From: Corynebacterium uropygiale
Lineage (GTDB): Bacteria > Actinomycetota > Actinomycetes > Mycobacteriales > Mycobacteriaceae
Direction of reading: 5' to 3'
Length of the DNA stretch: 64,000 nucleotides
Assembly: GCF_021568315.1 (NCBI RefSeq)
Contig: NZ_JAKGSI010000003.1
Coordinates: 62,001 to 126,000, forward strand
This document shows positions 7,421-17,630 of this stretch, in pieces. Each line of letters starts with the position of its first letter. Position 1 is the stretch's first letter. The position numbers and the translations under genes were made by a program. The notes under the pieces were generated by a model. The model was given only the letters and a program-made list of their open reading frames with translations. It was not told where the DNA came from and did not search any database.

Positions 7421-7843
7421 ATGGACAAACCCGTGGTCAGAGACGCAGCACTCCTCGTTTTTCGAGCTGTGCTCGGGCTGATTTTCATCGTGCATGGTTG
7501 GAATAAGCTCATGATCACGGGAATCACGAAGACAACGGGGCAATTCTCCGCGTGGGGGGTTCCTCAGCCCAAGCTGTCGGCGTGGGTCGCAGGTCTTGCA
7601 GAGACCCTGGGCGGCGCCATGCTCGTGGTGGGGATTCTTACTACCTTCATCGCGGGGGCCTTGGCTCTGCTCATGGCGGCGGCCATCTACTTCGTCCACC
7701 TGGGGGCGGCGGGTGTGGCTGACCTCGGGACCGTGGGGGGAAACAACGTGGAGTTTCCGCTTCTCCTTCTGGTGGGCCTCATTCTCATCGTCGTGTTCGG
7801 GCCCGGGCGGGCCAGCGTGGATGGGGTGCTCGCGCGTGCTTGA
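7421..7843 (+). CDS. DoxX-family membrane protein
   Basis: This 140-residue protein has four hydrophobic segments. It begins with an RAVLGLIFIVHGWNKL motif and then GLAETLGGAMLVVGI, both typical of DoxX/SURF4-like proteins. The family is linked to redox homeostasis in actinobacteria, where DoxX partners with oxidoreductases and superoxide dismutase, but the biochemical activity is poorly defined. The ATG at 7421 lies 10 bp after the monooxygenase stop. The 3' end overlaps by 8 bases with the next gene, so translation is probably coupled to it. Confidence 0.88.
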   Translation: MDKPVVRDAALLVFRAVLGLIFIVHGWNKLMITGITKTTGQFSAWGVPQPKLSAWVAGLAETLGGAMLVVGILTTFIAGALALLMAAAIYFVHLGAAGVADLGTVGGNNVEFPLLLLVGLILIVVFGPGRASVDGVLARA

Positions 7844-8549
7844 TTGCGAGCAAATCCAGGCGGCCATCTCCGCGCGTCTCGACGGCGAGCCCACCGGCAT
7901 CCCCGAGGACGTGATCGACGCCCACATCGCCGGCTGCCCGGAGTGCCGCGCCTACCAGGAGAGCATCGTGATGTTCGACGCCAGCCTGAAGCGCAGCCAG
8001 CCTTCGCCCGCCGCCCACGGCCCGCGCAAGGACTTGGCGGATGTCATCCTCGCCGATGCCGAGCCGCACCTGCGGCGCCGGGCGGCGTCCCGGGCGTTGG
8101 GCCTCGCGCTCACCCGCACGGCGCTGTGCGTGCTGGCCGCCCTCTACGTGGTGTGGGCCGTGGTGCTGCTCGTCCATGCGGCGGACATCCCAGTGGCGGA
8201 GACCGCCGCTGGCGCGGGGGCCGAGGCCGGGCGCGGAGCGGAAGTGACGTTCATGGTGGAGGCCGCGGCGGTGCGCATCGCCTTGGCCTCAGGGCTTCTC
8301 TTCGGGGCGTGGTGGCCGCGCTTGGTGGCCGGAATGCTGCCCATGATGGGGACGTATTTCATGTTCACGGCTGGTATCACCATGCGGGACCTCATCCTCG
8401 GCAGCGCGAGCCACGAGCAGTGGATTCACCTGCTCATGTTGCTGCTGAGCCTCGCCGTGCTGCTGTGGAGCTGGCTCAATAACTATGGGATCGACGCCTT
8501 CCGCCGCTACTGGGGGACCCTGGGCTCAGGCAGCACCTCAGGCCCCTAA
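7836..8549 (+). CDS. Zinc-finger anti-sigma-like membrane protein
   Basis: This 237-residue protein has a short cytosolic N-terminal domain with C4, H28 and CPEC at about 32-35 (HIAGCPEC), the H-x3-C-x2-C pattern of zf-HC2 anti-sigma domains. A linker follows, then several membrane helices (around 90-112, 140-165, 175-195 and 205-225). Classical anti-sigma factors have one membrane helix and lie beside their sigma factor. Here there are four helices and no sigma gene nearby, so the partner is unknown. The GTG at 7836 overlaps the doxX stop; an in-frame ATG at 7821 is the alternative. Regulation together with DoxX is suggested by the overlap. Confidence 0.75.
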   Translation: MLDCEQIQAAISARLDGEPTGIPEDVIDAHIAGCPECRAYQESIVMFDASLKRSQPSPAAHGPRKDLADVILADAEPHLRRRAASRALGLALTRTALCVLAALYVVWAVVLLVHAADIPVAETAAGAGAEAGRGAEVTFMVEAAAVRIALASGLLFGAWWPRLVAGMLPMMGTYFMFTAGITMRDLILGSASHEQWIHLLMLLLSLAVLLWSWLNNYGIDAFRRYWGTLGSGSTSGP

Positions 8550-8606
8550 GCCGCACCCTGTGGGGCGCGCTGGGGTGGCGTCGTCGAGAGCACTCGGGGG
8601 CAGGGC

Positions 8607-10163
8607 TTATTGCCAGCTGGGGAGCCAGAGCAGGGACTGGTACCAGGATTCGGAGACCCAGTAGCCGAAGAGGATCGGGGAGAAATAGAGGAACATCGCG
8701 ATGACGAGCGCGAGATAGAGCGCCGTGATCAGGCCGCCGGTGGTGAGGTACATGGGGTAGCGCTGCTGCGGAGAGGGGTAGGATGCAGCGAGCACCCGCC
8801 CCCATGTCGCGATCCTTCCGCCGGCGAGGGCGAGGAGGCAGATCGTGAAGGGTACCAGCGGCGCAGCATAGAAGAAGTACATCTGCCGGTCATAGGAGGC
8901 CAGCCACGGCAGGAACCCCGCCGCGAAGCCGACCAGCGGCAGCAGATAGACAAGCCGCCGGCGAAGCACCAGGCGCCACAGCGCCCACAGGATGACCGGC
9001 ACCGTGAGCCACCAGATGGCCGGGGTGCCAAAAAGATAGATCGCGTGGTGGCAGCCGTGGCGGGAGATCCAGCAGCGGTCGGACGTCGAGGAGGAATACA
9101 ACACCGGGCGCGCGGCCACCAACCACGACCACGGCTTGGAGTCCCAGGGGTGGGAGTGCCCGGAGGAGCTCGTCAGCGAGCTGTGGAACTTCAACACGGA
9201 GAAGTGGTAATAGAGCCAGGAGCCCAGGGCGTGAGGCAGGTGGGAGAGGGGAGAGGAGGAATCGATGGTCCCGTCCTCCATCGCGTGGCGATACACCGAT
9301 GTCTCCCGCGAGAACCACGCGCGCCAACTCCACAGGTAGAGCGCCCCCGGCAGCACCGCGAGCGAGGCAATCGCCGCCGGAGCATCGCGCAGAAGCATGC
9401 TCTGTACGGGCTTTCGCACCCCCGCCCGGCGCCGTAGATAGGCGTCCATCCCCACGCTGAACAGCCCGAAAAACACGATGTAATAGAGCCCCGACCACTT
9501 CACCGAGAGCGCCAGCCCCAGAAACACGCCGGCGGTGAAGCGCCACCAGCGATAGCCCAGGCGCGGACCTCGCTCCGGCCAGTCCGCAGGTGACGACGCC
9601 CGCAGCCGCGCCGCACACTGCCGCACATCCCGGGCCAAGGCCCACGCCGCCGCCACGATGAAGAAGACCTGGAAGCCGTCGAGAAGGCCGAAGCGGGCCG
9701 TGATGAGCAGGACGCCATCGCACGTGGCCAGGACACCGGCCATGATGGCCACAGCGCCCGAGGCGGAGAGCTGCCTGGCCAGCGCCATGATCATGAACAC
9801 AGTGGCGCAGCCGAAGAGCGCGACCATGACGCGCCAGCCCATCGGGGTGTAGCCAAACACCATCTCGCCGAGAGCGATGAGCTGCTTCCCCAGCGGCGGG
9901 TGGACGACCAGCCCGTACCCGGGGTTGGACTCGATGCCGCCCAGCACGATGTCGCGCTGGGATTCCACCATGTCCCAGGCTTGGGGGACGTAGTGCTTCT
10001 CGTCGAAAATGGGGGTGCCGGCGGAGCTCACCTGGGCAAGCCCGAAAAAGCGCGTGGCGATCGCCGCGAGCGCGATCACCAGCGTGCACACCCATTCGGC
10101 GCGCCCGCGCCGGGGCACGGGCCCCAGCTGGAGGGGGCGTGGTGGTGCGGCTAAACGTGTCAC
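8607..10163 (-). CDS. pmt: Protein O-mannosyltransferase (GT39)
   Basis: This 518-residue polytopic protein of the PMT family transfers mannose from polyprenyl-phosphate mannose to Ser/Thr of exported proteins at the outer face of the membrane. The catalytic acidic pair is visible as IFDEKHYVP (D54, E55), with HPPLGKQLIALGE at the start of the next loop. The large extracytoplasmic MIR-like loop contains many aromatic residues, and there are about ten further membrane segments. It is divergent from rsmI, as in C. glutamicum. ATGGTA at 10171-10176 read on the minus strand is TACCAT, seven bases before the GTG start. This suggests leaderless transcription, since no ribosome-binding site is present. 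Secreted Ser-rich proteins in this window are possible substrates. Confidence 0.93.
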   Translation of the reverse strand: MTRLAAPPRPLQLGPVPRRGRAEWVCTLVIALAAIATRFFGLAQVSSAGTPIFDEKHYVPQAWDMVESQRDIVLGGIESNPGYGLVVHPPLGKQLIALGEMVFGYTPMGWRVMVALFGCATVFMIMALARQLSASGAVAIMAGVLATCDGVLLITARFGLLDGFQVFFIVAAAWALARDVRQCAARLRASSPADWPERGPRLGYRWWRFTAGVFLGLALSVKWSGLYYIVFFGLFSVGMDAYLRRRAGVRKPVQSMLLRDAPAAIASLAVLPGALYLWSWRAWFSRETSVYRHAMEDGTIDSSSPLSHLPHALGSWLYYHFSVLKFHSSLTSSSGHSHPWDSKPWSWLVAARPVLYSSSTSDRCWISRHGCHHAIYLFGTPAIWWLTVPVILWALWRLVLRRRLVYLLPLVGFAAGFLPWLASYDRQMYFFYAAPLVPFTICLLALAGGRIATWGRVLAASYPSPQQRYPMYLTTGGLITALYLALVIAMFLYFSPILFGYWVSESWYQSLLWLPSWQ

Positions 10164-10217
10164 GCGGGTTATGGTACCTATCCGGCAGAAGGCATGACGC
10201 GTGGCACACTAAGAAGC

Positions 10218-11060
10218 ATGGCTGAGCTTCCACATGGTGTCATCATTGCGGCAACTCCTCTGGGAAACATTGAGGATGCCTCTCCGCGGCTTGCCCGCGC
10301 CCTCGAGCAGGCGCAGGTCATAGCGTCGGAGGACACGCGGCGCACGCGGACGCTGGCGGCGGCACTCGGGGTGGAGATCCGGGGGAGCGTGGTTTCCAAC
10401 TTCGACCACAATGAGGACTCCCGCCTGCCCCAGCTCCTCGACGCCGCGCGGGCGGGGTCAGTGCTTGTGGTCACGGATGCGGGGATGCCCATCGTCTCGG
10501 ATCCGGGGCTGGCGCTCGTCGATGCCGCGCACGAGGCCGGCATTCCCGTGAGCTGCATCCCCGGCCCCTCTGCGGTGCCGACGGCCCTCGCGCTGAGCGG
10601 GCTGGGCGTCGGGAAGTTCTGCTTCGAAGGTTTTGCGCCGCGGAAGCAGGGGGCGCGCCGGGAGTGGTTGGAATCGCTTGCGAAGGAGGAGCGAGCGGTG
10701 TGCTTCTTCGAGTCCCCGCACCGGCTGGCGGATACCCTCGCGCAGGCGGTAGAGGTCCTGGGAGCGGAGCGTCGCGTCGCGGTGTGCCGGGAGCTCACCA
10801 AGATGCATGAGGAGGTTCGACGCGGACCGCTCGGGGAGGTGAGCGAGTGGGCCTCCGCGGACCCGGTGCGCGGGGAGATCACGGTGGTGCTCGATGGGGC
10901 GAAGCCTCAGGCCGCCGATGCGGAGGACCTGGTGCCCGCGGTGGAGGAGCGGGTGGCCGCAGGGGAGCGACTCAAGGCGGCGTGCAAGGCGATCGCGAAG
11001 GAACACGGGGCGTCCACGCGGGAGCTCTACGAGGCAGTGCTGGCTGCGCGAGAGGTGTGA
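10218..11060 (+). CDS. rsmI: 16S rRNA 2'-O-ribose C1402 methyltransferase RsmI
   Basis: This 280-residue cytosolic methyltransferase of the tetrapyrrole-methylase fold methylates C1402 of 16S rRNA with S-adenosylmethionine. The family signature ATPLGNIEDAS is at about 12-22. SEDTRRTRTL and VTDAGMPIVSDPG (about 86-96) follow, then IPGPSAVPTALALSGL. The C-terminal extension ends in a helix typical of RsmI. It is divergent from pmt and upstream of betP, the corynebacterial order. A CACACT hexamer seven bases before ATG 10218 suggests a leaderless start. An in-frame ATG at 10194 is less likely. Confidence 0.93.
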   Translation: MAELPHGVIIAATPLGNIEDASPRLARALEQAQVIASEDTRRTRTLAAALGVEIRGSVVSNFDHNEDSRLPQLLDAARAGSVLVVTDAGMPIVSDPGLALVDAAHEAGIPVSCIPGPSAVPTALALSGLGVGKFCFEGFAPRKQGARREWLESLAKEERAVCFFESPHRLADTLAQAVEVLGAERRVAVCRELTKMHEEVRRGPLGEVSEWASADPVRGEITVVLDGAKPQAADAEDLVPAVEERVAAGERLKAACKAIAKEHGASTRELYEAVLAAREV

Positions 11061-11145
11061 TGTTCGATAAGTTTTTGGGGGAAAACGCCAGGACCAGCAT
11101 TTTTTCACTTGCCTTCCGCTAGTGATCTCCACCATGGTGGGCAGC

Positions 11146-12942
11146 ATGGCTACAAGTGAAGAGAGAGAAGAACGAGTAGAACGAGTAGAGCGCACAGTAG
11201 ATGAAGAATTGACCTCCTATTCCGCCACCGAGCAGCTGGCCAGCATGCTGAGGAGCGGCCCCGTGGAAGCCACCACGGAGGAGGAGGTTGTCCTTCAATC
11301 GGATTCTGAGGATAAGAGCGTGAATTGGCCGGTGGTGGCGCCGGCGGCATTGATTTCTATCGCCATCGTCATTTGGGGTTTGGCCGGGGGATCGAGCTTC
11401 GCGGACTTCGCGGCGGCCGCGCTGGACTTCGTCGTGGGGAACTTCGGCTGGGCTTTCGTCCTCTTCGGGACGATCTTCGTCGTGTTCATCATCGTCATCG
11501 CGATGTCCAAGTTTGGCGCGATCAAGCTGGGCAAGGACGACGAGGGCCCCGAGTTCAACACGGTGTCCTGGATCTCCATGATGTTCGCGGCGGGCATGGG
11601 CATTGGCCTCATGTTCTACGGGGCCTCCGAGCCGCTGTCCTATTATCGCGACGGCATCCCCGGGCACTCCCCGATGGAGGTGGGAACCTCCATGTCGACG
11701 GCCCTCTTCCACTGGACCCTCCACCCCTGGGCGGTCTACGCGATCGTCGGCCTGGCGATCGCCTACTCCACCTACCGGGTGGGGCGTCCGCAGCTCATCT
11801 CCTCCGCTTTCGTCCCCCTCATTGGTGAGAAGGGTGCGAAGGGCGTCATCGGGAAGATCGTGGACATTCTCTCGATCATCGCGACGGTCTTCGGTACCGC
11901 CTGCTCCCTGGGCCTTGGCGCCCTGCAGATCGGCGCGGGCCTGCGGGCCGCGGGGATCGTGAAGGATCCCTCCACGTGGCTCATCATCGGGATTGTCTCT
12001 GTCCTCACGCTGGCCTTCATCCTCTCCACGCTGAGCGGTGTGGCTCGTGGCGTGCAGTATCTCTCCAACGCCAACATGATTCTCGCAGCTCTCATCGCGA
12101 TCTTCGTGTTTGTGCTGGGGCCGACGGTCTCCATCCTCAACCTCATCCCGGGCTCCATCGGGGCGTACCTCTCGAACTTCTTCGAGATGGCCGGCCGCAC
12201 GGCCGCGTCCGCGAATGGCACCGCCGGGGAGTGGCTGAGCACCTGGACCATCTTCTACTGGGCCTGGTGGATTTCCTGGAGCCCCTTCGTCGGCATGTTC
12301 ATCGCCCGTATCTCTCGGGGCCGCACCATCCGCGAGTTCTGCCTGGGCGTTCTCCTGGCGCCGACGGGTGTCTCGGTCGTGTGGTTCGCGATCTTCGGTG
12401 GCACCGCGATCACCCTCGAGCAGCAGGGCCACTCCATCTGGGGCGACGGCTCCGCTGAGAGCCAGCTCTTCGACCTCCTCCACACCCTGCCGGGCGGGCT
12501 CATCGTTGGTTTCGTCGCGATGATCCTCCTCGCCACCTTCTTCATCACCTCGGCGGATTCCGCCTCGACGGTGATGGGTTCGCTCTCCCAGCATGGGCGA
12601 GCGAACGCGACCCCGTGGGTGTCCGCTATCTGGGGCATTCTCACCGCGCTCATCGGGCTCACCCTGCTGGTGTCCGGGGGCAATGAGGCCCTCAGCAACC
12701 TGCAGAACGTCACGATCATCGCGGCGAGCCCCTTCCTCATCGTCGTCTTCGCCCTGATGTTTGCCATCGTGAAGGACTTGCGCAACGACGTCATCTATAT
12801 GGACTACCGCGAGCAGCAGCGCTTCGCCGCGAAGCTGGCCCGCGAGCGCCGTCTGCACACCGAGCGTGTGCGCCGCGAGGAGCTGCGCCGCCGGAGGAAC
12901 GAGCGCCTGCAGCGAGGTGGCCGTCGGCCCGAGGGCGCCTAG
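11146..12942 (+). CDS. betP: Glycine betaine/Na+ symporter BetP (BCCT family)
   Basis: This 598-residue secondary transporter imports glycine betaine with sodium under hyperosmotic stress. Twelve membrane segments follow an acidic N-terminal domain rich in E and D. The glycine-rich stretch of helix 3 is [11 protein letters not shown], and the aromatic substrate box is [16 protein letters not shown]. The C-terminal cytosolic helix is strongly basic ([20 protein letters not shown]), as in C. glutamicum BetP, where it senses potassium. Long blocks such as [19 protein letters not shown] are as in BetP, and the position between rsmI and metG is the same. ATG 11146 best matches the expected N-terminus; GTG 11122 and ATG 11134 are in-frame alternatives. 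Confidence 0.94.
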   Translation: MATSEEREERVERVERTVDEELTSYSATEQLASMLRSGPVEATTEEEVVLQSDSEDKSVNWPVVAPAALISIAIVIWGLAGGSSFADFAAAALDFVVGNFGWAFVLFGTIFVVFIIVIAMSKFGAIKLGKDDEGPEFNTVSWISMMFAAGMGIGLMFYGASEPLSYYRDGIPGHSPMEVGTSMSTALFHWTLHPWAVYAIVGLAIAYSTYRVGRPQLISSAFVPLIGEKGAKGVIGKIVDILSIIATVFGTACSLGLGALQIGAGLRAAGIVKDPSTWLIIGIVSVLTLAFILSTLSGVARGVQYLSNANMILAALIAIFVFVLGPTVSILNLIPGSIGAYLSNFFEMAGRTAASANGTAGEWLSTWTIFYWAWWISWSPFVGMFIARISRGRTIREFCLGVLLAPTGVSVVWFAIFGGTAITLEQQGHSIWGDGSAESQLFDLLHTLPGGLIVGFVAMILLATFFITSADSASTVMGSLSQHGRANATPWVSAIWGILTALIGLTLLVSGGNEALSNLQNVTIIAASPFLIVVFALMFAIVKDLRNDVIYMDYREQQRFAAKLARERRLHTERVRREELRRRRNERLQRGGRRPEGA

Positions 12943-13019
12943 GGCCACCGCCGGCTCGGGAGCGTGATCGGGGCGAGGCTGGTGATGGTCTCGCCCTGGT
13001 CATCGGATAGGGTAGGACC

Positions 13020-14858
13020 ATGCCCAAATCTGTGCTCGTTAACGTTGCTTGGCCCTATGCCAACGGGCCCCGTCACATCGGCCATGTCGCCGGCTTCGGT
13101 GTTCCCTCGGACGTGTTCGCCCGGTACCAGCGAATGTCCGGTGCGAACGTGCTCATGGTCTCCGGGACGGATGAGCACGGAACTCCGCTGCTGGTCCAGG
13201 CGGATAAGGAGGGGGTGTCCGTCAAGGAGTTGGCGGATCGCTACAACCGGCAGATCGTGGAGGACCTCGCCGGCCTCGGCCTCTCCTATGACCTCTTCAC
13301 GCGGACGACCACGCGCAACCACTACGCCGTCGTTCAGGAGCTCTTCCGTGGGCTCTATGAGAACGGCTACATGATTAAGCAGGTCACCAAGGGTGCGGTG
13401 TCCCCGTCCACGGGCCGGACGCTCCCGGACCGCTACATCGAGGGCACCTGTCCCATCTGTGGCGCCCCGGGCGCCCGCGGCGACCAGTGCGATAACTGCG
13501 GCAACCAGCTGGACCCGGCGGACCTCATCAACCCGGTGAGCAAGATCAACGGGGAGACCCCAGAGTTCCGCGACACGGAGCACTTCCTCCTCGATCTCCC
13601 GGCGCTCGCCGGGGCGCTGGGGGACTGGCTGCGGACCCGCGAGTCCTGGCGCCCCAACGTGCTGAAGTTCTCCCTCAACCTGCTGGAGGACCTGCGCCCC
13701 CGCGCGATGAGTCGCGATATTGACTGGGGTATCCCCATCCCCGTCGAGGGCTGGGAGGAGAACAACGCGAAGAAGCTCTATGTGTGGTTTGATGCCGTCG
13801 TCGGCTATCTGTCTGCCTCCATGGAGTGGGCCTACCGTTCCGGTGACCCCGAGGCGTGGCGGGAATTCTGGACCAACCCCGAGGTGCCGTCCTACTACTT
13901 CATGGGCAAGGACAACATCACCTTCCACTCCCAGATTTGGCCCGCTGAGCTGCTCGGTTATGCCGGCCTGGGGGCGAAGGGCGGGGAGGCCGGGGAGCTG
14001 GGCACCCTCAATCTCCCGACGGAGGTCGTGTCCTCGGAGTTCCTCACGATGTCCGGCTCCAAGTTCTCCTCCTCCAAGGGCGTGGTCATCTATGTGAAGG
14101 GCTTCCTCAAGGAGTTCGGGCCGGACCCGCTGCGCTACTTCATCGCGGTGGCGGGGCCGGAGACCACCGACACGGACTTCACGTGGGACGAGTTTGTCCG
14201 TCGCGTCAACAACGAGCTGGCCAATGGCTGGGGCAACCTCGTGAACCGGACGGTCTCCATGGCGTATAAGAACTTCAAGGAGGTCCCGCAGCCCGGCGAG
14301 CTGCTCGAGGCGGACACCGCGCTGCTCTCCCTCGCGGAGGAGACCTTCGAGACGGTGGGCTCGGCCATCGGGGCCTCCAAGTTCCGCCAGGGTATCAACG
14401 CCGCGATGCGGCTGGTCGGCGAGGCGAACGCCTACCTCGCCGAGCAGGAGCCGTGGAAGCTCGCGAAGGATGAGTCCCAGCGCGAGCGCCTCGCCACCGT
14501 CCTGTGGACCGCCCTCCAGGTAGTTTCGGACTGCAATGTGGTGCTCACCCCCTACATCCCGCACATCGCCCAGCAGGTGCACGAGACCCTCGGGCGCGAG
14601 GGTGTGTGGGCCGCGAAGCCGCAGATCGTGGAGGTCACCGACGAGTCTCCGCGGACCCCGATCGGCGTCGGTCTGCCCGAGGAAGGGCAAACCTACCCGG
14701 TCATCATGGGTGAGTACGACGCACAGCAGGCCGTGTGGCAGCGCGTCGACGTCGAGCCCGGTACGCCGCTGAAGAAGCCGAAGCCGTTGGTCTCCAAGCT
14801 CGACCCGGACCTGGCCGTCACGGGCCCGGAGTGGGCGCCCGTGCAGCCCAGCGCCTAG
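13020..14858 (+). CDS. metG: Methionyl-tRNA synthetase
   Basis: This 612-residue class I aminoacyl-tRNA synthetase charges tRNA-Met and the initiator tRNA. HIGH occurs at residues 19-22 (RHIGH). The zinc knuckle cysteines are CPIC near 144-147 and CDNC near 157-160. The KMSKS-equivalent is KFSSSKG near 347, the variant used by this synthetase subgroup. An anticodon-binding helical domain forms the last third. A TAGGGT hexamer at 13008-13013, six bases before the ATG, suggests leaderless transcription. It lies downstream of betP as in other corynebacteria. Confidence 0.96.
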   Translation: MPKSVLVNVAWPYANGPRHIGHVAGFGVPSDVFARYQRMSGANVLMVSGTDEHGTPLLVQADKEGVSVKELADRYNRQIVEDLAGLGLSYDLFTRTTTRNHYAVVQELFRGLYENGYMIKQVTKGAVSPSTGRTLPDRYIEGTCPICGAPGARGDQCDNCGNQLDPADLINPVSKINGETPEFRDTEHFLLDLPALAGALGDWLRTRESWRPNVLKFSLNLLEDLRPRAMSRDIDWGIPIPVEGWEENNAKKLYVWFDAVVGYLSASMEWAYRSGDPEAWREFWTNPEVPSYYFMGKDNITFHSQIWPAELLGYAGLGAKGGEAGELGTLNLPTEVVSSEFLTMSGSKFSSSKGVVIYVKGFLKEFGPDPLRYFIAVAGPETTDTDFTWDEFVRRVNNELANGWGNLVNRTVSMAYKNFKEVPQPGELLEADTALLSLAEETFETVGSAIGASKFRQGINAAMRLVGEANAYLAEQEPWKLAKDESQRERLATVLWTALQVVSDCNVVLTPYIPHIAQQVHETLGREGVWAAKPQIVEVTDESPRTPIGVGLPEEGQTYPVIMGEYDAQQAVWQRVDVEPGTPLKKPKPLVSKLDPDLAVTGPEWAPVQPSA

Positions 14859-14987
14859 AGCAGCCCTCGCTCATTTCACCAGCACCCCTGGAGCCGCGTC
14901 GCAGACGGACGCCGGCGCCAGCGGGTGCTCCGTCGTTGGAGAGACGGATTGTGCCATTGTCGTTTGCCTTTGAAGGAGGATGAAGGA

Positions 14988-16256
14988 TTGTCCACATGTC
15001 GCGTAGGCGTCATTCCCGCTAGCTTGGCCTTTCTGGCGGTATTCACCGCGGCGCTCAATCTGCGCGCGGGGATCGCGTCCCTCGGCCCGGTCCTCGCCGA
15101 CATGCTGGGTGCGCTGGGGGCATCAGGGACGTGGGCCGGTGTGCTCACCGCCATGCCCGGTATGTTCTTCGCCATCATGGGGGTGCTGGCGGTACCGATC
15201 GCCATGCGGGTCGGCGTGAGCCGCACCCTCACGGCGGGCATGGTGCTCACCCTGGCGGGGCTGGCGCTGAGGCCTTTTGTCGGCTCGATCGCGCTCTTCC
15301 TGCCGCTCACCGCGCTGGTGGTCAGCGGCATTGCGCTGTCGAATGTCCTGCTCCCTGCGTGGATTAAGGCCCACGGCGGCCGGCATGTCGTGATCCTCAT
15401 GACCATTTACGGCGCTGTGCTGGGGCTTTCCGGTGCCCTGGGGCCGCTCAGTGCCCTCGTGGCGCAGTGGCAGGGGGCCCTTTTGGTGTGGGCGCTGCCG
15501 GCGGTGGTGCAGCTCCTCGTGTGGATTGTGGTGCTGCGGCACGCGGGTGTCGACATCCCCGATCACGGGGCGGGGTCCGGGGATGTGCAGTCCGCGGCCG
15601 ATTCCGCCAGTGGTTCCGCGGCGGCGGGGGCGTCGTCGAACGCGAAGGCCTCCCTGTGGTCCTCGCCGACGGCCGTCTTCCTCATGATCTTCTTCGGCCT
15701 CCAATCGATGACCGCATACACCCAGATGGGGTGGATGCCCCAGATGCTCACCGATGCCGGAGTGAGCTCCCACACGGCGAGTATCGCGATCGCCCTCGTC
15801 GGCGCGATGAATGTCATCGGCGGCCTTGTCATGCCGACGATCATCGACCGCGCCCGTAGCCTCGCCCCCTTCCCCGTGGCCTTCGGTGTGCTCACGGTCC
15901 TCGGTTATCTGGGGATTCTGTTGGGTGCCTCGGCGGCCCCGCTGCTGTGGGCTTTTCTCCTGGGTATTGGTGGTTTTTGCTTCCCGACGGCGCTCGCCCT
16001 CATCCCGGCGCGCTCCCGTAGTCCGTTGGTGACGGCGCGGCTCTCGGGCTTCGTGCAGCCGGTGGGTTATGTTATCGCGGCGGTCGGTCCTTTCCTCGTG
16101 GGGGTGGCCTATCAGTATGCGGGCGAGTGGACGGGGATCCTGTGGGCGCTGATTGTGTGCGCGGTTCTCATGGGGCTGGTGGGGCTTCGGGCGTCGCGCT
16201 CGGTGTTCATCGACGATGAGTTGGGTGCCGTTCCGTACGCTGGGAGTGGTGATTGA
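14988..16256 (+). CDS. MFS transporter, CynX/NimT type
   Basis: This 422-residue, twelve-helix major facilitator protein contains LNLRAGIASLGPVLADM near the start, the signature of CynX/NimT-like permeases (cyanate, 2-nitroimidazole or unknown anions). AAGGAGG at 14973-14979 is correctly spaced for a TTG at 14988. The only nearby ATG (14980) gives a nine-codon frame, so TTG is the likely start. The central cytosolic loop is Ser/Ala-rich. The stop overlaps the GTG of the OpuC-like ATPase downstream, so it is the first gene of a five-gene transport operon. The substrate is unknown. Confidence 0.85.
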   Translation: MSTCRVGVIPASLAFLAVFTAALNLRAGIASLGPVLADMLGALGASGTWAGVLTAMPGMFFAIMGVLAVPIAMRVGVSRTLTAGMVLTLAGLALRPFVGSIALFLPLTALVVSGIALSNVLLPAWIKAHGGRHVVILMTIYGAVLGLSGALGPLSALVAQWQGALLVWALPAVVQLLVWIVVLRHAGVDIPDHGAGSGDVQSAADSASGSAAAGASSNAKASLWSSPTAVFLMIFFGLQSMTAYTQMGWMPQMLTDAGVSSHTASIAIALVGAMNVIGGLVMPTIIDRARSLAPFPVAFGVLTVLGYLGILLGASAAPLLWAFLLGIGGFCFPTALALIPARSRSPLVTARLSGFVQPVGYVIAAVGPFLVGVAYQYAGEWTGILWALIVCAVLMGLVGLRASRSVFIDDELGAVPYAGSGD

Positions 16257-16983
16257 TTTTGAGGGCGTCTCCAAGCGGTTCGGCTCCACCCAGGCGGTAG
16301 AGGATTTCACCTTTCGGGTGCCGTCGCGAAGTTGTGCCGCGTTGGTGGGTTCCTCGGGCTGCGGGAAGACGACGCTCCTGCGGATGGTGAACCGGATGGT
16401 GACGCCCGATCGGGGTCGGGTCCTCATCGATGGTGAGGATGTGGCCCAGCAGGACCCGGTTGCGCTGCGTCGCAGCATTGGATATGTGATCCAGGGTGGG
16501 GGTTTGTTGCCGCATCGCACGGTGATCGACAACGCGGCGACGGTAGGGTATCTCCTTCGCTGGGATAAAAGGAAGGCTCGACGGCGGGCGGCCGAGTTGC
16601 TGGACATCGTGGGCTTGGACTCGTCGGTGGGGCGTCGATACCCGGGGGAGCTCTCGGGCGGGCAGCAGCAGCGGGTGGGGATTGCGCGGGCGCTGCTGAG
16701 CGATCCGGAAATTCTTCTCATGGATGAGCCGCTGGGCGCGGTGGATCCTATCGTCCGCTATGAGCTGCAGCAGCAGTTGGCCGCGCTGCAGGAGAATCTG
16801 GGGAAGACGATTGTGCTGGTCACCCACGACATGGCGGAGGCGTTCTTCCTTGCGGATCGGGTGGTGGTGCTGGATACGGGGGCGCGGATTGCGCAGGTGG
16901 GGACCCCGGAGGTGATCCGCTCGGCGCCGGAGTCGGAGTTTGTGGAGAAGATGATTCGCAGTGTCAGCGGTGATGCGCTGTGA
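16249..16983 (+). CDS. OpuC-type quaternary-amine ABC transporter ATPase
   Basis: This 244-residue ABC ATPase has Walker A GSSGCGKTT at 34-42, signature LSGGQQQR near 134, Walker B LLMDEP near 155 and the H-loop THD near 192. The Q-loop region YVIQGGGLLPHRTV is typical of OpuCA/ProV-type enzymes. It lacks the C-terminal CBS pair found in many OpuCA proteins. Two permeases and a binding lipoprotein follow, all with 4-base overlaps. Together they form an importer for betaine, choline, carnitine or a related solute. GTG 16246 is an alternative start three bases upstream. Confidence 0.9.
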   Translation: MIDFEGVSKRFGSTQAVEDFTFRVPSRSCAALVGSSGCGKTTLLRMVNRMVTPDRGRVLIDGEDVAQQDPVALRRSIGYVIQGGGLLPHRTVIDNAATVGYLLRWDKRKARRRAAELLDIVGLDSSVGRRYPGELSGGQQQRVGIARALLSDPEILLMDEPLGAVDPIVRYELQQQLAALQENLGKTIVLVTHDMAEAFFLADRVVVLDTGARIAQVGTPEVIRSAPESEFVEKMIRSVSGDAL

Positions 16984-17630
16984 CGTGGCTACGGAATAAC
17001 ACAGAGTATTTCTGGACGGTAGTGGGCAGCCATGTGGGGATCATTATCCTGCCGATCCTGCTGAGCGTGCTGGTGGCCGTGCCCCTGGGGTGGGTGGCCT
17101 CCCGTTCTGCGCGCTGGGGCGGGCTGATCGCGCAGCTGTGCCAGCTGGTGTACGTGGTCCCGATTCTCGCGATGATGGTGCTTTTCCCGGCGCTCGTCGG
17201 TCTGCCGCTGCGTTCCCCTTGGACACTGAGCGCTGTTCTCACGGTATATGGCGTTGCGCTCCTCGTGCGTACGGCAATGGAGGCCTTCCACTCCGTGCCC
17301 TCCGAGCAGGTGGAGGTGGCCCGGGCCTGTGGCTATTCGCGCTGGCAGAGAGTGTGGGGCGTGCATGTGCCGCTGGCGGCCCCGGTGGTGGTGTCGGGCG
17401 TGAGGATTGTGGCAATGTCGACGATCGCGATGGCCTCCATGGGTGCCGTGGTGGGAATCCCGAGCTTGGGGAGCCTCCTCACCGATGGCTTCCAACGGGG
17501 TCTCCTGGGAGAGGTGATGGTGGGCATCGTGTCGATCATGCTTCTTGCCCTCCTCGTCGATGGGCTCATCATGGTGGGAAGCCGCTTGCTCTTCCCCTGG
17601 GCGAGGGGGCGTCACGGGGGTGCACAATGA
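16980..17630 (+). CDS. OpuC-type ABC permease subunit 1
   Basis: This 216-residue membrane protein has five or six helices of the binding-protein-dependent transport fold. The cytosolic coupling helix contains VEVARACGYSRWQRVWGVHV, the EAA motif that contacts the ATPase. YVVPILAMMVLFPALVGLP is characteristic of OpuCB/ProW-like subunits. The GTG start overlaps the ATPase stop (GTGA). It pairs with the second permease at 17627. Confidence 0.9.
   Translation: MTWLRNNTEYFWTVVGSHVGIIILPILLSVLVAVPLGWVASRSARWGGLIAQLCQLVYVVPILAMMVLFPALVGLPLRSPWTLSAVLTVYGVALLVRTAMEAFHSVPSEQVEVARACGYSRWQRVWGVHVPLAAPVVVSGVRIVAMSTIAMASMGAVVGIPSLGSLLTDGFQRGLLGEVMVGIVSIMLLALLVDGLIMVGSRLLFPWARGRHGGAQ

Noticed and set aside
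11119-12948. 609-residue minus-strand frame opposite betP
   Set aside because: It has low-complexity His/Asp/Arg-rich composition and no start signals. BetP on the other strand is unambiguous.
14980-15006. ATG-initiated frame before the MFS gene
   Set aside because: It ends after eight residues and is out of frame. The TTG at 14988 has a properly spaced ribosome-binding site.
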